Assembly: GCA_963733845.1 (NCBI GenBank)
Contig: CAVTEM010000009.1
Span: 62,001-126,000, forward strand
DNA: 64,000 nt
From: DATFQE01 sp963733845
Lineage (GTDB): Bacteria > Actinomycetota > Thermoleophilia > Gaiellales > Gaiellaceae
Direction of reading: 5' to 3'
Shown: positions 1-8,082 of the stretch, in pieces
How positions within the stretch are numbered: position 1 is the first letter of the stretch
Layout of the letters: the number at the start of each line of letters is the position of its first letter
Position numbers and translations under genes: made by a program
The notes under the pieces: generated by a model
What the model was told of the DNA's origin: nothing
What the model saw: the letters and a program-made list of their open reading frames with translations, nothing else
The model's database searches: none

Positions 1-2
1 AC

Positions 3-89
3 CCCGTCAACCTCGAGGCCGACGTGATCGCCAAGTACGTCGCCAGGCTCGTCCGGCCCGAAGACATGGGTACGATCAGTCGAGGATGA
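3..89 (+). CDS. ribE: Riboflavin synthase alpha chain, C-terminal end (partial)
   Basis: Only the last 28 codons lie in the window; the gene begins upstream. The reading frame from base 3 ends with a VNLEADVIAKYVARLV tail, which matches the conserved C-terminus of the lumazine-binding riboflavin synthase that dismutates two 6,7-dimethyl-8-ribityllumazine molecules to riboflavin. The stop codon overlaps the ribBA start as ATGA, so the two are translationally coupled. This fits a ribE-ribBA-ribH operon. Recognition rests on a short tail plus context. Confidence 0.75.
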   Translation, partial: PVNLEADVIAKYVARLVRPEDMGTISRG

Positions 90-1345
90 CCTCCACGGCG
101 ACGCCGCAGACCGAGGCACCGTTCGCGACCGTCGAAGAGGCGATCGAGGACATCCGCCAGGGCAAGTTCGTGGTCGTCGTGGACGCGGCGGACCGCGAGA
201 ACGAGGGCGACCTGACGATCGCCGCCCAGTTCGCCACGCCCGAGGCGATCAACTTCATGGCCATGCACGCGCGCGGGCTGATCTGCCTCTGCCTGACCGA
301 GGAGCGCTGCGACGAGCTCGAGCTGCGGCAGATGACCGACCGCAACGAGACGCCGTACGGGACCGCCTTCACCGTCTCGATCGAGGCGCGCGAGGGCGTG
401 ACGACGGGGATCTCGGCGCATGACCGGTCGCACACGATCCAGGTCGCGATCGACCCGAGCAAGGGCGCCGACTCGCTCGTCCAGCCCGGGCACGTCTTCC
501 CGCTGCGCTCCAAGCCGGGCGGCGTCCTGCGCCGCGCCGGGCAGACCGAGGCTGCGGTGGATCTGGCGCGCCTGGCCGGGCTGAATCCGGCCGGCGTCGT
601 CTGCGAGATCATGAACGAGGACGGGACGATGGCCCGCATCCCGGACCTGGTCCCCTACTGCGAGCGGCACGGCGTCAAGCTGGTGACCGTCGCCGACCTG
701 ATCGAGTACCGGCGCCGCACGGAGAAGCTCGTCGAGCGCATGACCTCGGTGCGGCTGCCGACCGAGTACGGCGAGTTCACGGCCGTCGCCTTCCGCGAGA
801 CGCTCACCGGCAAGGACCATGTCGCGCTCGTCCGGGGTGATGTCGAGGGCGCCGACGACGTGCTCGTCCGCGTCCACTCCGAGTGCCTGACCGGCGACGT
901 CTTCCACTCGCTCCGCTGCGACTGCGGCGAGCAGCTCGCGCTCGCGCTGCGGCGGATCGCCTCCGAGGAGGCGGGCGTGCTGCTGTACATGGCGCAGGAA
1001 GGCCGCGGGATCGGGTTGCTAAACAAGCTCAAGGCCTACGAGCTGCAGGAGAACGGCCTCGACACCGTCGAGGCGAACCTCGAGCTCGGCCTGCCGATCG
1101 ACGCGCGCGAGTACGGGATCGGCTACCAGATTCTCACCGACCTCGGGCTCTCGACGATCCGGATCCTCACGAACAACCCGAAGAAGCTGAGCGGGATCGA
1201 GGGGTTCGGCCTCACGGTGGTCGAGCAGGTGCCGATCGAGGTGCCGCCCAACGCGGAGAACCAGCGTTACCTCGAGGCGAAGCGAGACAAGCTCGGTCAC
1301 CGGCTGCACCACCAGGACGTCAAGTTCGAGTCCGAGGAGCAATGA
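86..1345 (+). CDS. ribBA: Bifunctional 3,4-dihydroxy-2-butanone 4-phosphate synthase / GTP cyclohydrolase II
   Basis: A 419-residue cytosolic enzyme supplying both precursors of riboflavin. The N-terminal half (about residues 10-205) is the RibB domain making 3,4-dihydroxy-2-butanone 4-phosphate from ribulose 5-phosphate, with the DRENEGD and GHVFPLR motifs. The C-terminal half (about 220-405) is GTP cyclohydrolase II, with zinc ligands Cys267, Cys278 and Cys280 in the HSECLTGD...RCDCGEQ motif and the GRGIGL motif. Length is normal for fused RibBA. The ATG overlaps the end of ribE. The ribH region follows 28 bases downstream, so the pathway genes form one transcription unit. Confidence 0.96.
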   Translation: MTSTATPQTEAPFATVEEAIEDIRQGKFVVVVDAADRENEGDLTIAAQFATPEAINFMAMHARGLICLCLTEERCDELELRQMTDRNETPYGTAFTVSIEAREGVTTGISAHDRSHTIQVAIDPSKGADSLVQPGHVFPLRSKPGGVLRRAGQTEAAVDLARLAGLNPAGVVCEIMNEDGTMARIPDLVPYCERHGVKLVTVADLIEYRRRTEKLVERMTSVRLPTEYGEFTAVAFRETLTGKDHVALVRGDVEGADDVLVRVHSECLTGDVFHSLRCDCGEQLALALRRIASEEAGVLLYMAQEGRGIGLLNKLKAYELQENGLDTVEANLELGLPIDAREYGIGYQILTDLGLSTIRILTNNPKKLSGIEGFGLTVVEQVPIEVPPNAENQRYLEAKRDKLGHRLHHQDVKFESEEQ

Positions 1346-1373
1346 CCGACCGACCCGCTAGAACATCGCGGAC

Positions 1374-1663
1374 ATGAGCGATCGTTTCGAGGAGCTGCGG
1401 CGGAGCTTCGAGCAGGACGAGCGGCAGCCGTACGACCACGACCAGTTCGAGGAGTCCAGCGAGGACGTGCTGAGCGCGCTCGTCGAGCCCGCCGAGGACG
1501 AGGCCGAGCCCGAGCCCGAGGCGGAGGCCGAGCTAGAGGCGGAGGCCGAGCCCGAAGCTGAGCCGAGGAGCCGGAGGCGGTCGCCGAGCCGGAGCCGGAG
1601 GTCGAGGAGCCTCCGGAGCCGGAGCCCGACCCCGTCGCGCAGCACGCGCCGCCGGGCTTCCGC
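1374..1663 (+). other. Acidic Glu/Pro-rich N-terminal extension of the ribH reading frame, interrupted by a frameshift
   Basis: An ATG at 1374 opens a hydrophilic, strongly acidic segment that begins MSDRFEELRRSFEQDERQ and runs into Glu-Pro-Ala repeats. After about 62 codons the frame becomes Arg/Ser-rich, a sign of having left the coding frame. In the ribH frame the Glu-Pro-rich composition continues from about 1562 straight into lumazine synthase at 1664. Adding one base near 1562 joins the two into a single protein. I infer an acidic extension of roughly 95 residues on lumazine synthase. The alternative is that this is a separate small gene and ribH starts at the GTG at 1664, which has no clear ribosome binding site. 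Confidence 0.6.
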
Positions 1664-2137
1664 GTGCCGGATGGCTACGCGACGCTCGAGGGGACGCCGA
1701 ACGGCTCGGCGCGCTCGGTCGGAGTCGTCGTCAGCCGCTTCAACGGCGACATCACGGCGCGCATGCTGGCGCAGACGCTGACCGCGCTCGAGGAGCAGGG
1801 CGTCGCCCGCGACGCCGTCACGGTCGTGCCGGTGCCCGGCGCGTTCGAGCTTCCGCTCGCCGCGATGGCCCTGGCCAAGACGCGCCGGTTCGCCTGCGTG
1901 GTCGCGCTCGGCTGCGTGATTCGGGGCGAGACCTCGCACTTCGAGCTCATCGCAGGCGAGGCGGCGAGCGGCCTGCAGCTGGCTGCTCTCGAGACCGGTG
2001 TGCCGGTCGCCTTCGGCGTGCTCACCTGCGAGAACGTCGAGCAGGCCGAGGCGCGGATCGAGCGGGGCGCCGAGGTCGCGCGCGGCGCGCTCGAGATGGC
2101 CGACCTCTTCGGCCAGATGCGCGCGCAGGCGCGTTGA
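1664..2137 (+). CDS. ribH: 6,7-dimethyl-8-ribityllumazine synthase (RibH)
   Basis: Catalyses condensation of 5-amino-6-ribitylaminouracil with 3,4-dihydroxy-2-butanone 4-phosphate, the penultimate step to riboflavin. The 157-residue open stretch contains the family core: VVVSRFNGDIT near the start, the VPGAFELP substrate loop, and GCVIRGET followed by HFE with the catalytic His. It ends LFGQMRAQAR. Length is normal for the family without any extension. The GTG at 1664 lacks a Shine-Dalgarno sequence, and coding-like Glu/Pro-rich sequence precedes it in frame, so the true start is probably the ATG at 1374 with a one-base frame break near 1562. Confidence 0.9.
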   Translation: MPDGYATLEGTPNGSARSVGVVVSRFNGDITARMLAQTLTALEEQGVARDAVTVVPVPGAFELPLAAMALAKTRRFACVVALGCVIRGETSHFELIAGEAASGLQLAALETGVPVAFGVLTCENVEQAEARIERGAEVARGALEMADLFGQMRAQAR

Positions 2138-2181
2138 GCCGCCCCTCGTAACAACCCGCCCGCGCGGAGTACCGTCAAACG

Positions 2182-3003
2182 ATGCGGAAGGCTGCTCTAA
2201 CGCTCGGAGCGCTCGCCCTGACGCTGGCGCTCGTCTCGGGCGCGACCGGCACCAGGCCCTTCGGCGATCACCCGCCGCCTCCGCCGCCGAAGCCGCACGA
2301 AGACCCGTCGCCGAAGAAGAAACCGGCGCCCAAGCACGAGGACACGAAGAGGGGAAAGACAGGGGCACGCGGGCCGGTCGGGCCGCGCGGCCCGAGGGGA
2401 CCTGTCGGCGCGCGCGGCCTGGACGGCTTGCCGGGCGCGAAGGGCGACCCCGGCGTGGCGGGGGCTGCGGGCGCGCACGGCGACCCCGGAGCTCCGGGGG
2501 CTGCGGGCGCGAAGGGCGACCAGGGCGCTCAAGGACCCCAGGGGATCCAGGGCATTCAAGGCATTCAGGGCATCCAGGGCGCATCCGCGAACGACACCGC
2601 GCCACCCGGCACGCTCCTGATCGGCGCGGTCGGCGGCGACTTCAACGTCGGCGAGGGAGACGCCGTCAGCGACTGGGGCGTGATCGTCTCGCTGCCCATG
2701 CAGGCGCGGGACCTACTCGGCGACGACGACGTCTTCATCGACATCGACAGCTGGGCAGACGCGGAGGGCGACGAGACAGACGACGAGAGCGTCGACTGCA
2801 CGGGAACGCCCGCCGCTCCCACGGCCCCGGAGGGCAAGGTCTGCATCTACGTCTCGGGCGCGACCAACGTCAGACTCATCAACGGTTGGTCGATCCTCCC
2901 GGACGACGGCGAGAGCCGCTTCGGGTTCAAGCTCGGGTGGGAAGCGCCCGCCCTCGGCGACACCTACATCGACGCGGTCTGGGCCTACAGGGCCTCCAGC
3001 TAG
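2182..3003 (+). CDS. Secreted collagen-like Gly-X-Y repeat protein
   Basis: A 273-residue exported protein of unknown role. Residues 1-22 form a signal peptide (MRK, then a hydrophobic Ala/Leu core). A Pro/Lys-rich linker with a run of six prolines follows. Residues 61-135 are 25 uninterrupted Gly-X-Y triplets of the type that form bacterial collagen triple helices, including GDPG and four GIQ units in a row. The C-terminal 140 residues are an acidic domain with a Cys pair, which may help trimerisation or surface attachment. No LPXTG or membrane anchor is visible. It sits alone between ribH and rpmB. Bacterial collagens often act in adhesion or spore/cell surface structure, but nothing here fixes the role. 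Confidence 0.85.
   Translation: MRKAALTLGALALTLALVSGATGTRPFGDHPPPPPPKPHEDPSPKKKPAPKHEDTKRGKTGARGPVGPRGPRGPVGARGLDGLPGAKGDPGVAGAAGAHGDPGAPGAAGAKGDQGAQGPQGIQGIQGIQGIQGASANDTAPPGTLLIGAVGGDFNVGEGDAVSDWGVIVSLPMQARDLLGDDDVFIDIDSWADAEGDETDDESVDCTGTPAAPTAPEGKVCIYVSGATNVRLINGWSILPDDGESRFGFKLGWEAPALGDTYIDAVWAYRASS
2362..2586 (+). repeat. Gly-X-Y triplet repeat region encoding a collagen-like helix
   Basis: Twenty-five consecutive codon triplets starting with Gly. The 3' part (about 2548-2583) is a near-perfect 9-base tandem repeat encoding Gly-Ile-Gln. Such short identical units can change copy number by slippage and so vary the helix length between strains. Confidence 0.85.
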
Positions 3004-3025
3004 TTCAGCTAGACTGCCGCCTCTC

Positions 3026-3217
3026 ATGGCCAAGGTTTGCGCCGTTTGCGGGAAGAAGCCGTCCTTCGGGAACAGCCGGAGCCACTCGATGGTGGCCACG
3101 AAGCGCCGCTTCAACCCCAACCTCCAGCGCGTTCGGGTGTTGCTCGCCGGCAAGCCGACGCGCGCGTACGTCTGCACGCGCTGCCTCAAGGCCGGCAAGG
3201 TTCAGAAGGCCGTCTAA
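3026..3217 (+). CDS. rpmB: 50S ribosomal protein L28
   Basis: A 63-residue ribosomal protein of the large subunit. It starts MAKVCAVCGKKPSFGN with the characteristic SHS motif followed by the KRRFNPNLQRVRV core. Two Cys pairs (CAVC near the N-terminus and CTRC near the C-terminus) mark the zinc-binding C+ form. Length is typical for actinobacterial L28. It is a single-gene unit followed by hairpins that likely end transcription. Confidence 0.97.
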   Translation: MAKVCAVCGKKPSFGNSRSHSMVATKRRFNPNLQRVRVLLAGKPTRAYVCTRCLKAGKVQKAV

Positions 3218-3222
3218 GACGC

Positions 3223-3300
3223 GGGGGAAACCATGTTTCCCCCACGAGCCCCTTCTTCAAGGTTCTTCTGAACGTCAACGGGGCCGGCAAAGCCGACCCC
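3223..3300 (+). terminator. Tandem hairpins after rpmB
   Basis: A perfect 9-bp stem with a 3-base loop (GGGGGAAAC / CAT / GTTTCCCCC) spans 3223-3243. A second hairpin with one mismatch (GGGGCCGGC / AAA / GCCGACCCC) spans 3280-3300. Neither has a strong T tract, so a GC-rich actinobacterial-type terminator or attenuating structure is inferred. Confidence 0.6.
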
Positions 3301-3346
3301 TCCTAACGCTGCTGCCCACCTGCCACGAAGCAGTCAGAATCGTCGC

Positions 3347-4916
3347 ATGAGCGACCACGATGTCGCGCTCGCGCTCTCGCGCGCAGCCCTGAGCTCGCTC
3401 GAGCGCAACCGCCGCCGGATCGACGACCTCAACGTCTACCCGGTGCCCGACGGCGACACCGGCACGAACATGACGCTCACCGTCCGGGCGGTGGTGGACG
3501 CACTCGAGGGGGACGCGGACCAAGCAGGCAGATCGCGCGGCGGTTGCGCGCTTCGTCGCCCGGGCCGCGCTGCTCGGCGGCCGCGGCAACTCCGGCGTCA
3601 TCCTCTCGGTGCTCGTGCGCGGCGTCACCGACGTCCTCGGCGAGGCGCAGCGGATCGACCGCGAGACGATCGCGAGAGCGCTCCGATCGGCCTCCGACCT
3701 GGCCTACGCCAAGGTGAGCAACCCGGTGGAGGGCACGATCCTCACGGCGATCCGGGTGCTCGCCGAGTCTGCGGAGGAGGCGACCGAGGACGACCTCGAG
3801 TCGCTCCTCAGGCTGCTCGTGGCCCGCGGCGACGACGCGGTGCTGCGCACACAGGAACAGCTCCAGGTGCTCCGCGATGCAGGCGTGGTCGACGCGGGCG
3901 CGGCGGGGCTGCTCGAGGTCGTGCGCGGGATCGCGTCGCACGTCACGGGGGAGCCGCTGCCGGAGGCGCCCGAGGAGGAGCGGGCCGGGATCGAGTCCGT
4001 TCACCAGGAGCTGTCGCAGTTCCGTTACTGCACCGGCTTCGTCATCGAGGGTGACGGACTCGACGCGGAGACGCTCGAGCGGGAGCTTGCCGCGCTCGGC
4101 GACTCGCTGCTCGTCGTCGGCGACGAGACGGCGCTGAAGGTGCACGTGCACACGGACGACCCCGGGCGAGCACTCCAGCTTGCGACGGCGATGGGCGTCG
4201 TGGAGGCGGTCGAGGTCGCGAACATGCACCGCCAGACGGAGGAGCGCGCGGTACGACTGCTCGACGCGGCGGACGTGAGCCCCACGGCGGTCGTTGCGGT
4301 GTCGGTCGGGAATGGCAACCGGCTTCTGTTCGAGTCCGCGGGCGCGACGGTCGTCGACGGGGGCGAGACGATGAACCCGTCGACCGAGGCCTTGCTGCGC
4401 GCGATCTCCGCGGCACCTGGCGCCGAGGTGGTCGTGCTGCCGAACAATCCCAACGTCTTTCTCGCCGCCGAGGAGGCCGCAGGGCTCGCGAACAAGCCGG
4501 TGCACGTCGTGCGCTCGGGGTCGATCCAGGCCGGGCTCGCTGCGATGGTCGCCCACGACGCCACGCGCGAGGGCGGCGAGGACGCAGCGGAGATGACCGA
4601 GACCGCCGAGGGAGTCGCGGTGGGGGCCGTGACGGTGGCCTCGCGGGCGGTGGAGGGCATTGCCGAGCCCGGCGACTATCTGGGCCTGGTCGGCCGTGAG
4701 CCTGTCGTCGGAGGCAAGGATCTCGCCGGCGTGGCGGAGCAGGTCGTCGAGGCCCTGCTCGTGGAGCCGCATGACGTGCTCACCGTGCTGACCGGCGCAG
4801 ACGTGGCCGAGCTGGACGGGCTGCTCGAGCGAATCGAGAGCCGCTGGCCCGAGCTCGAGGTCGATGTGCACGCGGGCGGGCAGCCGCACTACCGGCTGCT
4901 CATCTCCGCGGAGTAG
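3347..4916 (+). CDS. fakA: DAK2/DhaL-domain fatty acid kinase-like protein (FakA/YloV family), frameshifted
   Basis: FakA-type proteins phosphorylate fatty acids presented by DegV-fold FakB partners. The N-terminus shows the DhaL ATP-binding motif NVYPVPDGDTGTNM, then GGRGNSGVILS and a DAGVVDAGAAG motif. The middle region holds YCTGFVIEG and KVHVHTDDPG, and the C-terminal half matches the YloV tail. The frame breaks near 3521-3530. Removing one A from CCAAGC gives continuous protein of about 522 residues, normal for the family. The downstream part alone would lack the nucleotide-binding motif. Start is the ATG at 3347. A receiver-domain gene and a DegV/FakB gene follow on the same strand, supporting the assignment. 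Confidence 0.85.
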
Positions 4917-4948
4917 GAACCCGCGTCGGCAAGGCGTATGGTGCGAAC

Positions 4949-5338
4949 GTGGATGCCGCCATCCGCGTCGCGCTCGTCGAGGACAACGACGTCTTCCGCG
5001 AAGCGCTCGAGTTGCTGCTCGGCCTCAGGCCCGAGATCGAGATCGTCGCCGCGCTCCCCGACGGGCACGACGTGGTGGAGATGTGCCGCGAGCTGCAGCC
5101 GGACGTCGTGGTCATGGACTACCGGATGCCGGGACTCGACGGCCTGCAGGCAACGGCCGCGATCGTGGAGGCGTGCCCGGACACGGCGGTGATCGCGCTC
5201 ACCGCCTCCGCCAACGCCCGCGAGATGGGCGCCCTGATCGAGGCCGGCGCGGTCGCCTGCCTCACGAAGGACCAGCAGCTCGACGAGATCGTGGACGCGG
5301 TGCACCGCGCCGGGGGTCGCCTGGCTCCGGCCGAGTAA
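4949..5338 (+). CDS. Stand-alone response regulator receiver domain protein
   Basis: A 129-residue protein made only of a CheY-like receiver domain. Acidic pocket residues Glu11/Asp12, the phosphoacceptor Asp57 in VVVMDYRMPGLDG, the switch Thr in IALTAS and the conserved Lys in LTKD are all present, so it looks phosphorylatable. There is no DNA-binding or enzymatic output domain, and no histidine kinase in the window. The GTG start at 4949 follows fakA by 32 bases, and the DegV gene starts 12 bases after its stop, so the three are probably co-transcribed. It may act by protein contact on the fatty acid kinase complex; that is inference. Confidence 0.85.
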   Translation: MDAAIRVALVEDNDVFREALELLLGLRPEIEIVAALPDGHDVVEMCRELQPDVVVMDYRMPGLDGLQATAAIVEACPDTAVIALTASANAREMGALIEAGAVACLTKDQQLDEIVDAVHRAGGRLAPAE

Positions 5339-5350
5339 GCTCGCCACCCG

Positions 5351-6217
5351 GTGGAACTGACCGCCCAGAACACGGCGATCGTGCTCGACTCGACCGCCGA
5401 CTTCCCCGAGGCATCGCAGCGCTTCCCCAACTGGCGCGTCGTCCCGCTGTACGTGCGCTTCGGGGACGAGAGCTTCCGCGACTACGTCGACCTCGACCCG
5501 GCCGAGTTCTATCGGCGGCTGCCCGAGGCCGAGCGGCCGCCCACGACCTCGCAGCCCACGCCGGCGGACTTCCTGGCCGCCTACGAGGAGCTCGGCGGCT
5601 ACGAGCGCGTGCTCTCCGTGCACCTCTCCCGGCGGCTGTCCGGGACGTACGAGAGCGCTGAGCGGGCGGCGGCGGAGGCGGGGGAGCGCGTGCGCACGAT
5701 CGACTCCGAGACTGCGTCGGCTGCGATCGCGATGCTGGCCCTGGCGATCCAGCGCCGGCTCGAGCGCGGGACGACGGACGGGGAGGTGGACGAGCTCGTC
5801 GCTCGCTTCAAGCGCGTGGCCGGCATGATCTTCACCGTCGACACGCTCGAGTACCTCGCCAAGGGCGGGCGGATCGGCAAGGCGTCCGCAATGGCAGGCC
5901 AGCTCCTCCACATCAAGCCGATCCTGACGCTCTCCGGCGGCGAGGTGCTGCCGTTGAAGAAGGTGCGCGGTGCCCAGAAGGCCTACCGCGAGTTCGAGCG
6001 CTCGTTCGCCGAGGCGACGAGCGACGAGGCCGGCCTACGCGTCGGGATCGCCCATGCCGAGGCGCCGGACCGGCTCGAGGCGCTGCGGCGGATGGTGCAG
6101 ACCCTGAGGCCGCAGGCGGAGATCGAGCTCGCGACGACGCTCGGCCCCGTGGTCGGCACGCACGCCGGCCCGGGCACGGTCGGCTTGTTCTGGTTTCCCG
6201 ACCCGGACAGCGCCTGA
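5351..6217 (+). CDS. fakB: DegV family fatty-acid-binding protein (FakB-like)
   Basis: A 288-residue DegV-fold protein. The family binds a single fatty acid and hands it to FakA for phosphorylation, feeding exogenous or recycled fatty acids to phospholipid synthesis. Hallmarks are the opening LDSTADFPE motif, the TSQPTPADF motif, the HLSRRLSGTYES segment, the DTLEYLAKGGRIGK motif and the C-terminal HAGPGTVGLFW. The start is a GTG at 5351. Length is typical. Its place directly behind a FakA-like gene is the usual partner arrangement. The lipid specificity cannot be read from sequence. Confidence 0.9.
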   Translation: MELTAQNTAIVLDSTADFPEASQRFPNWRVVPLYVRFGDESFRDYVDLDPAEFYRRLPEAERPPTTSQPTPADFLAAYEELGGYERVLSVHLSRRLSGTYESAERAAAEAGERVRTIDSETASAAIAMLALAIQRRLERGTTDGEVDELVARFKRVAGMIFTVDTLEYLAKGGRIGKASAMAGQLLHIKPILTLSGGEVLPLKKVRGAQKAYREFERSFAEATSDEAGLRVGIAHAEAPDRLEALRRMVQTLRPQAEIELATTLGPVVGTHAGPGTVGLFWFPDPDSA

Positions 6218-6233
6218 CGGGACCCGTCCGGGG

Positions 6234-6509
6234 TCAGACGCCGGACCCGTCCGGATCGGACAGGTCGTTCGTGCGCGCGGCCAGGGTGTGGTCGCGCTCC
6301 GTGATCGCGTTCTCGACGTGGGTCCACCAGCGCAGGGTCACGCGGTTCCAGTGGATCGCCACATCGGGGTGATGGTTCTCCGCCTCGGCGAGGGCGCCGA
6401 CCCGGTTCACGAACGCGAGCGCTTCGGCGAAGTCGGCGAACTGAAAAGTGCGCTCGAGGGCGCCGTCGACCTCGGCCCAGCCCGGCGGAGGCTCCACGAC
6501 TGTCATCAT
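6234..6509 (-). CDS. Pterin-4-alpha-carbinolamine dehydratase
   Basis: A small (91-residue) protein of the PCD/DCoH family, which dehydrates 4a-hydroxytetrahydropterins and, in bacteria, may also serve molybdopterin or folate metabolism. The signature ENHHPD followed by W, V and TH is present, giving the catalytic His residues. The start is one of two tandem ATG codons at 6504-6509, because the upstream in-frame extension is Arg-rich shadow. It converges on the degV gene and diverges from the cupredoxin gene. Its substrate in this genome is not evident. Confidence 0.92.
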   Translation of the reverse strand: MMTVVEPPPGWAEVDGALERTFQFADFAEALAFVNRVGALAEAENHHPDVAIHWNRVTLRWWTHVENAITERDHTLAARTNDLSDPDGSGV

Positions 6510-6565
6510 GGAATCCGTCTGTCGATGAGGCCCGTAGGACCTCGAAATCGAGGAAAGGGAGAATT

Positions 6566-6940
6566 TTGACCGCCATCCGCCTGATAGCCGCCGCAGCGAT
6601 CGCCGCGCTGCTGGCCGCCGCGTTGGCCGCCGCCGCCCCGTCGGCACCCGCCGCCCCGACCAAGCTGGTCGCGTCGGTCGGGCCGGGCTTCACGATCACG
6701 CTGACCAAGGGCGGCAAGAAGGTGACGAGTCTCAAGGCCGGTGCCTACTCGATCACCGTCAACGACAAGTCCACCTTCCACAACTTCCACCTGACGGGGC
6801 CGGGCGGCGTGAACAAGAAGACCACCGTCGGCTTCAAGGGCACGCCCAAGGCGTGGACGGTCAGGTTCCGCAAGGGCACCTACCGCTACGTCTGCGACCC
6901 GCACGCCACGATGATGAAGGGGTCGTTCAAGGTCACCTAG
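6566..6940 (+). CDS. Exported cupredoxin (plastocyanin-like copper protein)
   Basis: A 124-residue secreted type-1 copper protein. Residues 1-30 form an Ala-rich signal peptide. The mature part is a beta-sandwich with candidate copper ligands His72/His75, Cys110, His113 and Met116/Met117, in the typical order of a blue copper site. The TTG start follows a good ribosome binding site (AAAGGGAG). It probably shuttles electrons outside the membrane; its partner is unknown. Its stop overlaps the convergent flavoprotein gene by 4 bases. Confidence 0.85.
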   Translation: MTAIRLIAAAAIAALLAAALAAAAPSAPAAPTKLVASVGPGFTITLTKGGKKVTSLKAGAYSITVNDKSTFHNFHLTGPGGVNKKTTVGFKGTPKAWTVRFRKGTYRYVCDPHATMMKGSFKVT

Positions 6941-8070
6941 TTCGGCGCGCGCGACGCGGTCCCGGCCGTGCGGAGACTCGTGCCGGGACCGCGCTCGCCG
7001 AGCGCGAAGCGAGCGTCCGGCTCGGCCCCGCTCTCGAGCAGGCCGGCCACGTACTCGCCCAGCGAGGGGCCGTGCTTGAAGCCGTGCCCGGAGCCGCCGC
7101 CGAGGAGCCAGGTGCGCTCGTGCTCGGGGTGGCGGCCGATCAGGAAATGCGTGTCGCCGGTAAGGGCGTAAGGGCAGACGCGTGAGAAGACCAGCGGCGC
7201 GTCCGCCAGCGCGGGGAAGCGGCGCCCGAGGTAGGCCCGCGCGGCGCTCTCCGCTTCGGCGGTGAGGGTGCGGTCGTCCCGGTCGGGGTCGAACTCGGGC
7301 CCTTCGCGATCGGGACAGACCTTGACCCCGCGACCATCCAGGTCGCCGAGCCCGTAGAAGGCGGCGTGGTAGTCCACCCAGGCCGGCAGGGGCGGCGTCT
7401 CCCACGCGATCGGCGCACCGAAGTGCAGCACCTCCTGCCGGGTCACGCGTAGACGCACGAGCTCGGGGAAGATCCCGGCGAGCCACGGGCCACAAGCCCA
7501 GACGACGACATCGGCGTCGAGCCGCTCACCCTCCACGTCGACGCCGCCCTCCGCGCCCGGACGCGCCTCGCCGCCGACGAAGCGCACCCCCTTCCGCCGC
7601 GCGAGGGCGGCGATCGCGCGGGTGGCGTCGCGCGCCCGGAGCGCGCCGGCCTCGGGCTCGTACAGGCCGAAGGCGAGGTCGTCGCCGGCGAAGCTCGGGA
7701 ACAGGTCGCCGAGCTGGTCGGGGGACAGCCGCTCGGTGGGAACGCCCTCCTCGGCGAGCACGCGCTCGCTGACCGCCTCCCAGCCGTCCTCGTCGTGGGC
7801 GAACCAGACGACCCCGGCCGGCACGAGCAGCGAAGCGCCGGTCTCCTCCTCGAGCTCCCGCCAGCGCTGCTGCGCGCGCCGGACCGAGCGGACGTACCAG
7901 GTGTCGGCTCCGTGCGCGGCGCGGATCAGCCGCGACTCGCCGCCCGACGCTGCCCTCGCGTGGCCGGGCGGATAGCGGTCGACCAGCGTGACGTCCCAGC
8001 CTCGCCCTCTGAGCTCGAGCGCGAGCGAGCCGCCGAAGATTCCCGCCCCGACCACGATCGCACTGGACAC
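6937..8070 (-). CDS. FAD-dependent amine oxidase of the monomeric sarcosine oxidase family
   Basis: A 377-residue flavoprotein. The N-terminal Rossmann motif VVGAGIFGGSLALEL binds FAD. The SGGESRLIR segment and the C-terminal GGGSGHGFKHGPSLGEYVA segment are typical of sarcosine oxidase/N-methyltryptophan oxidase relatives. The VCPYALTGD motif keeps the Cys that carries covalent FAD in monomeric sarcosine oxidase. It likely oxidises a secondary or N-methyl amino acid to imine and H2O2. The exact substrate is unknown. It lies just downstream of the mec/lipoprotein genes on the same strand, about 12 bases apart, so it may be the last gene of that operon. Confidence 0.88.
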   Translation of the reverse strand: MSSAIVVGAGIFGGSLALELRGRGWDVTLVDRYPPGHARAASGGESRLIRAAHGADTWYVRSVRRAQQRWRELEEETGASLLVPAGVVWFAHDEDGWEAVSERVLAEEGVPTERLSPDQLGDLFPSFAGDDLAFGLYEPEAGALRARDATRAIAALARRKGVRFVGGEARPGAEGGVDVEGERLDADVVVWACGPWLAGIFPELVRLRVTRQEVLHFGAPIAWETPPLPAWVDYHAAFYGLGDLDGRGVKVCPDREGPEFDPDRDDRTLTAEAESAARAYLGRRFPALADAPLVFSRVCPYALTGDTHFLIGRHPEHERTWLLGGGSGHGFKHGPSLGEYVAGLLESGAEPDARFALGERGPGTSLRTAGTASRAPN

Positions 8071-8082
8071 GAGCGAGGCAGG

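Noticed and set aside
1555..1565. Programmed ribosomal frameshift within ribH
   Set aside because: No slippery heptamer or downstream pseudoknot is evident, and similar breaks occur all over the window.
2548..2583. A CRISPR-like or non-coding tandem repeat
   Set aside because: The 9-base units encode in-frame Gly-Ile-Gln within the collagen-like helix.
6218..6254. Repeated GGACCCGTCCGG palindromes as a terminator or attachment site
   Set aside because: They are short, part of the pterin dehydratase 3' end, and no integrase or T tract is nearby.
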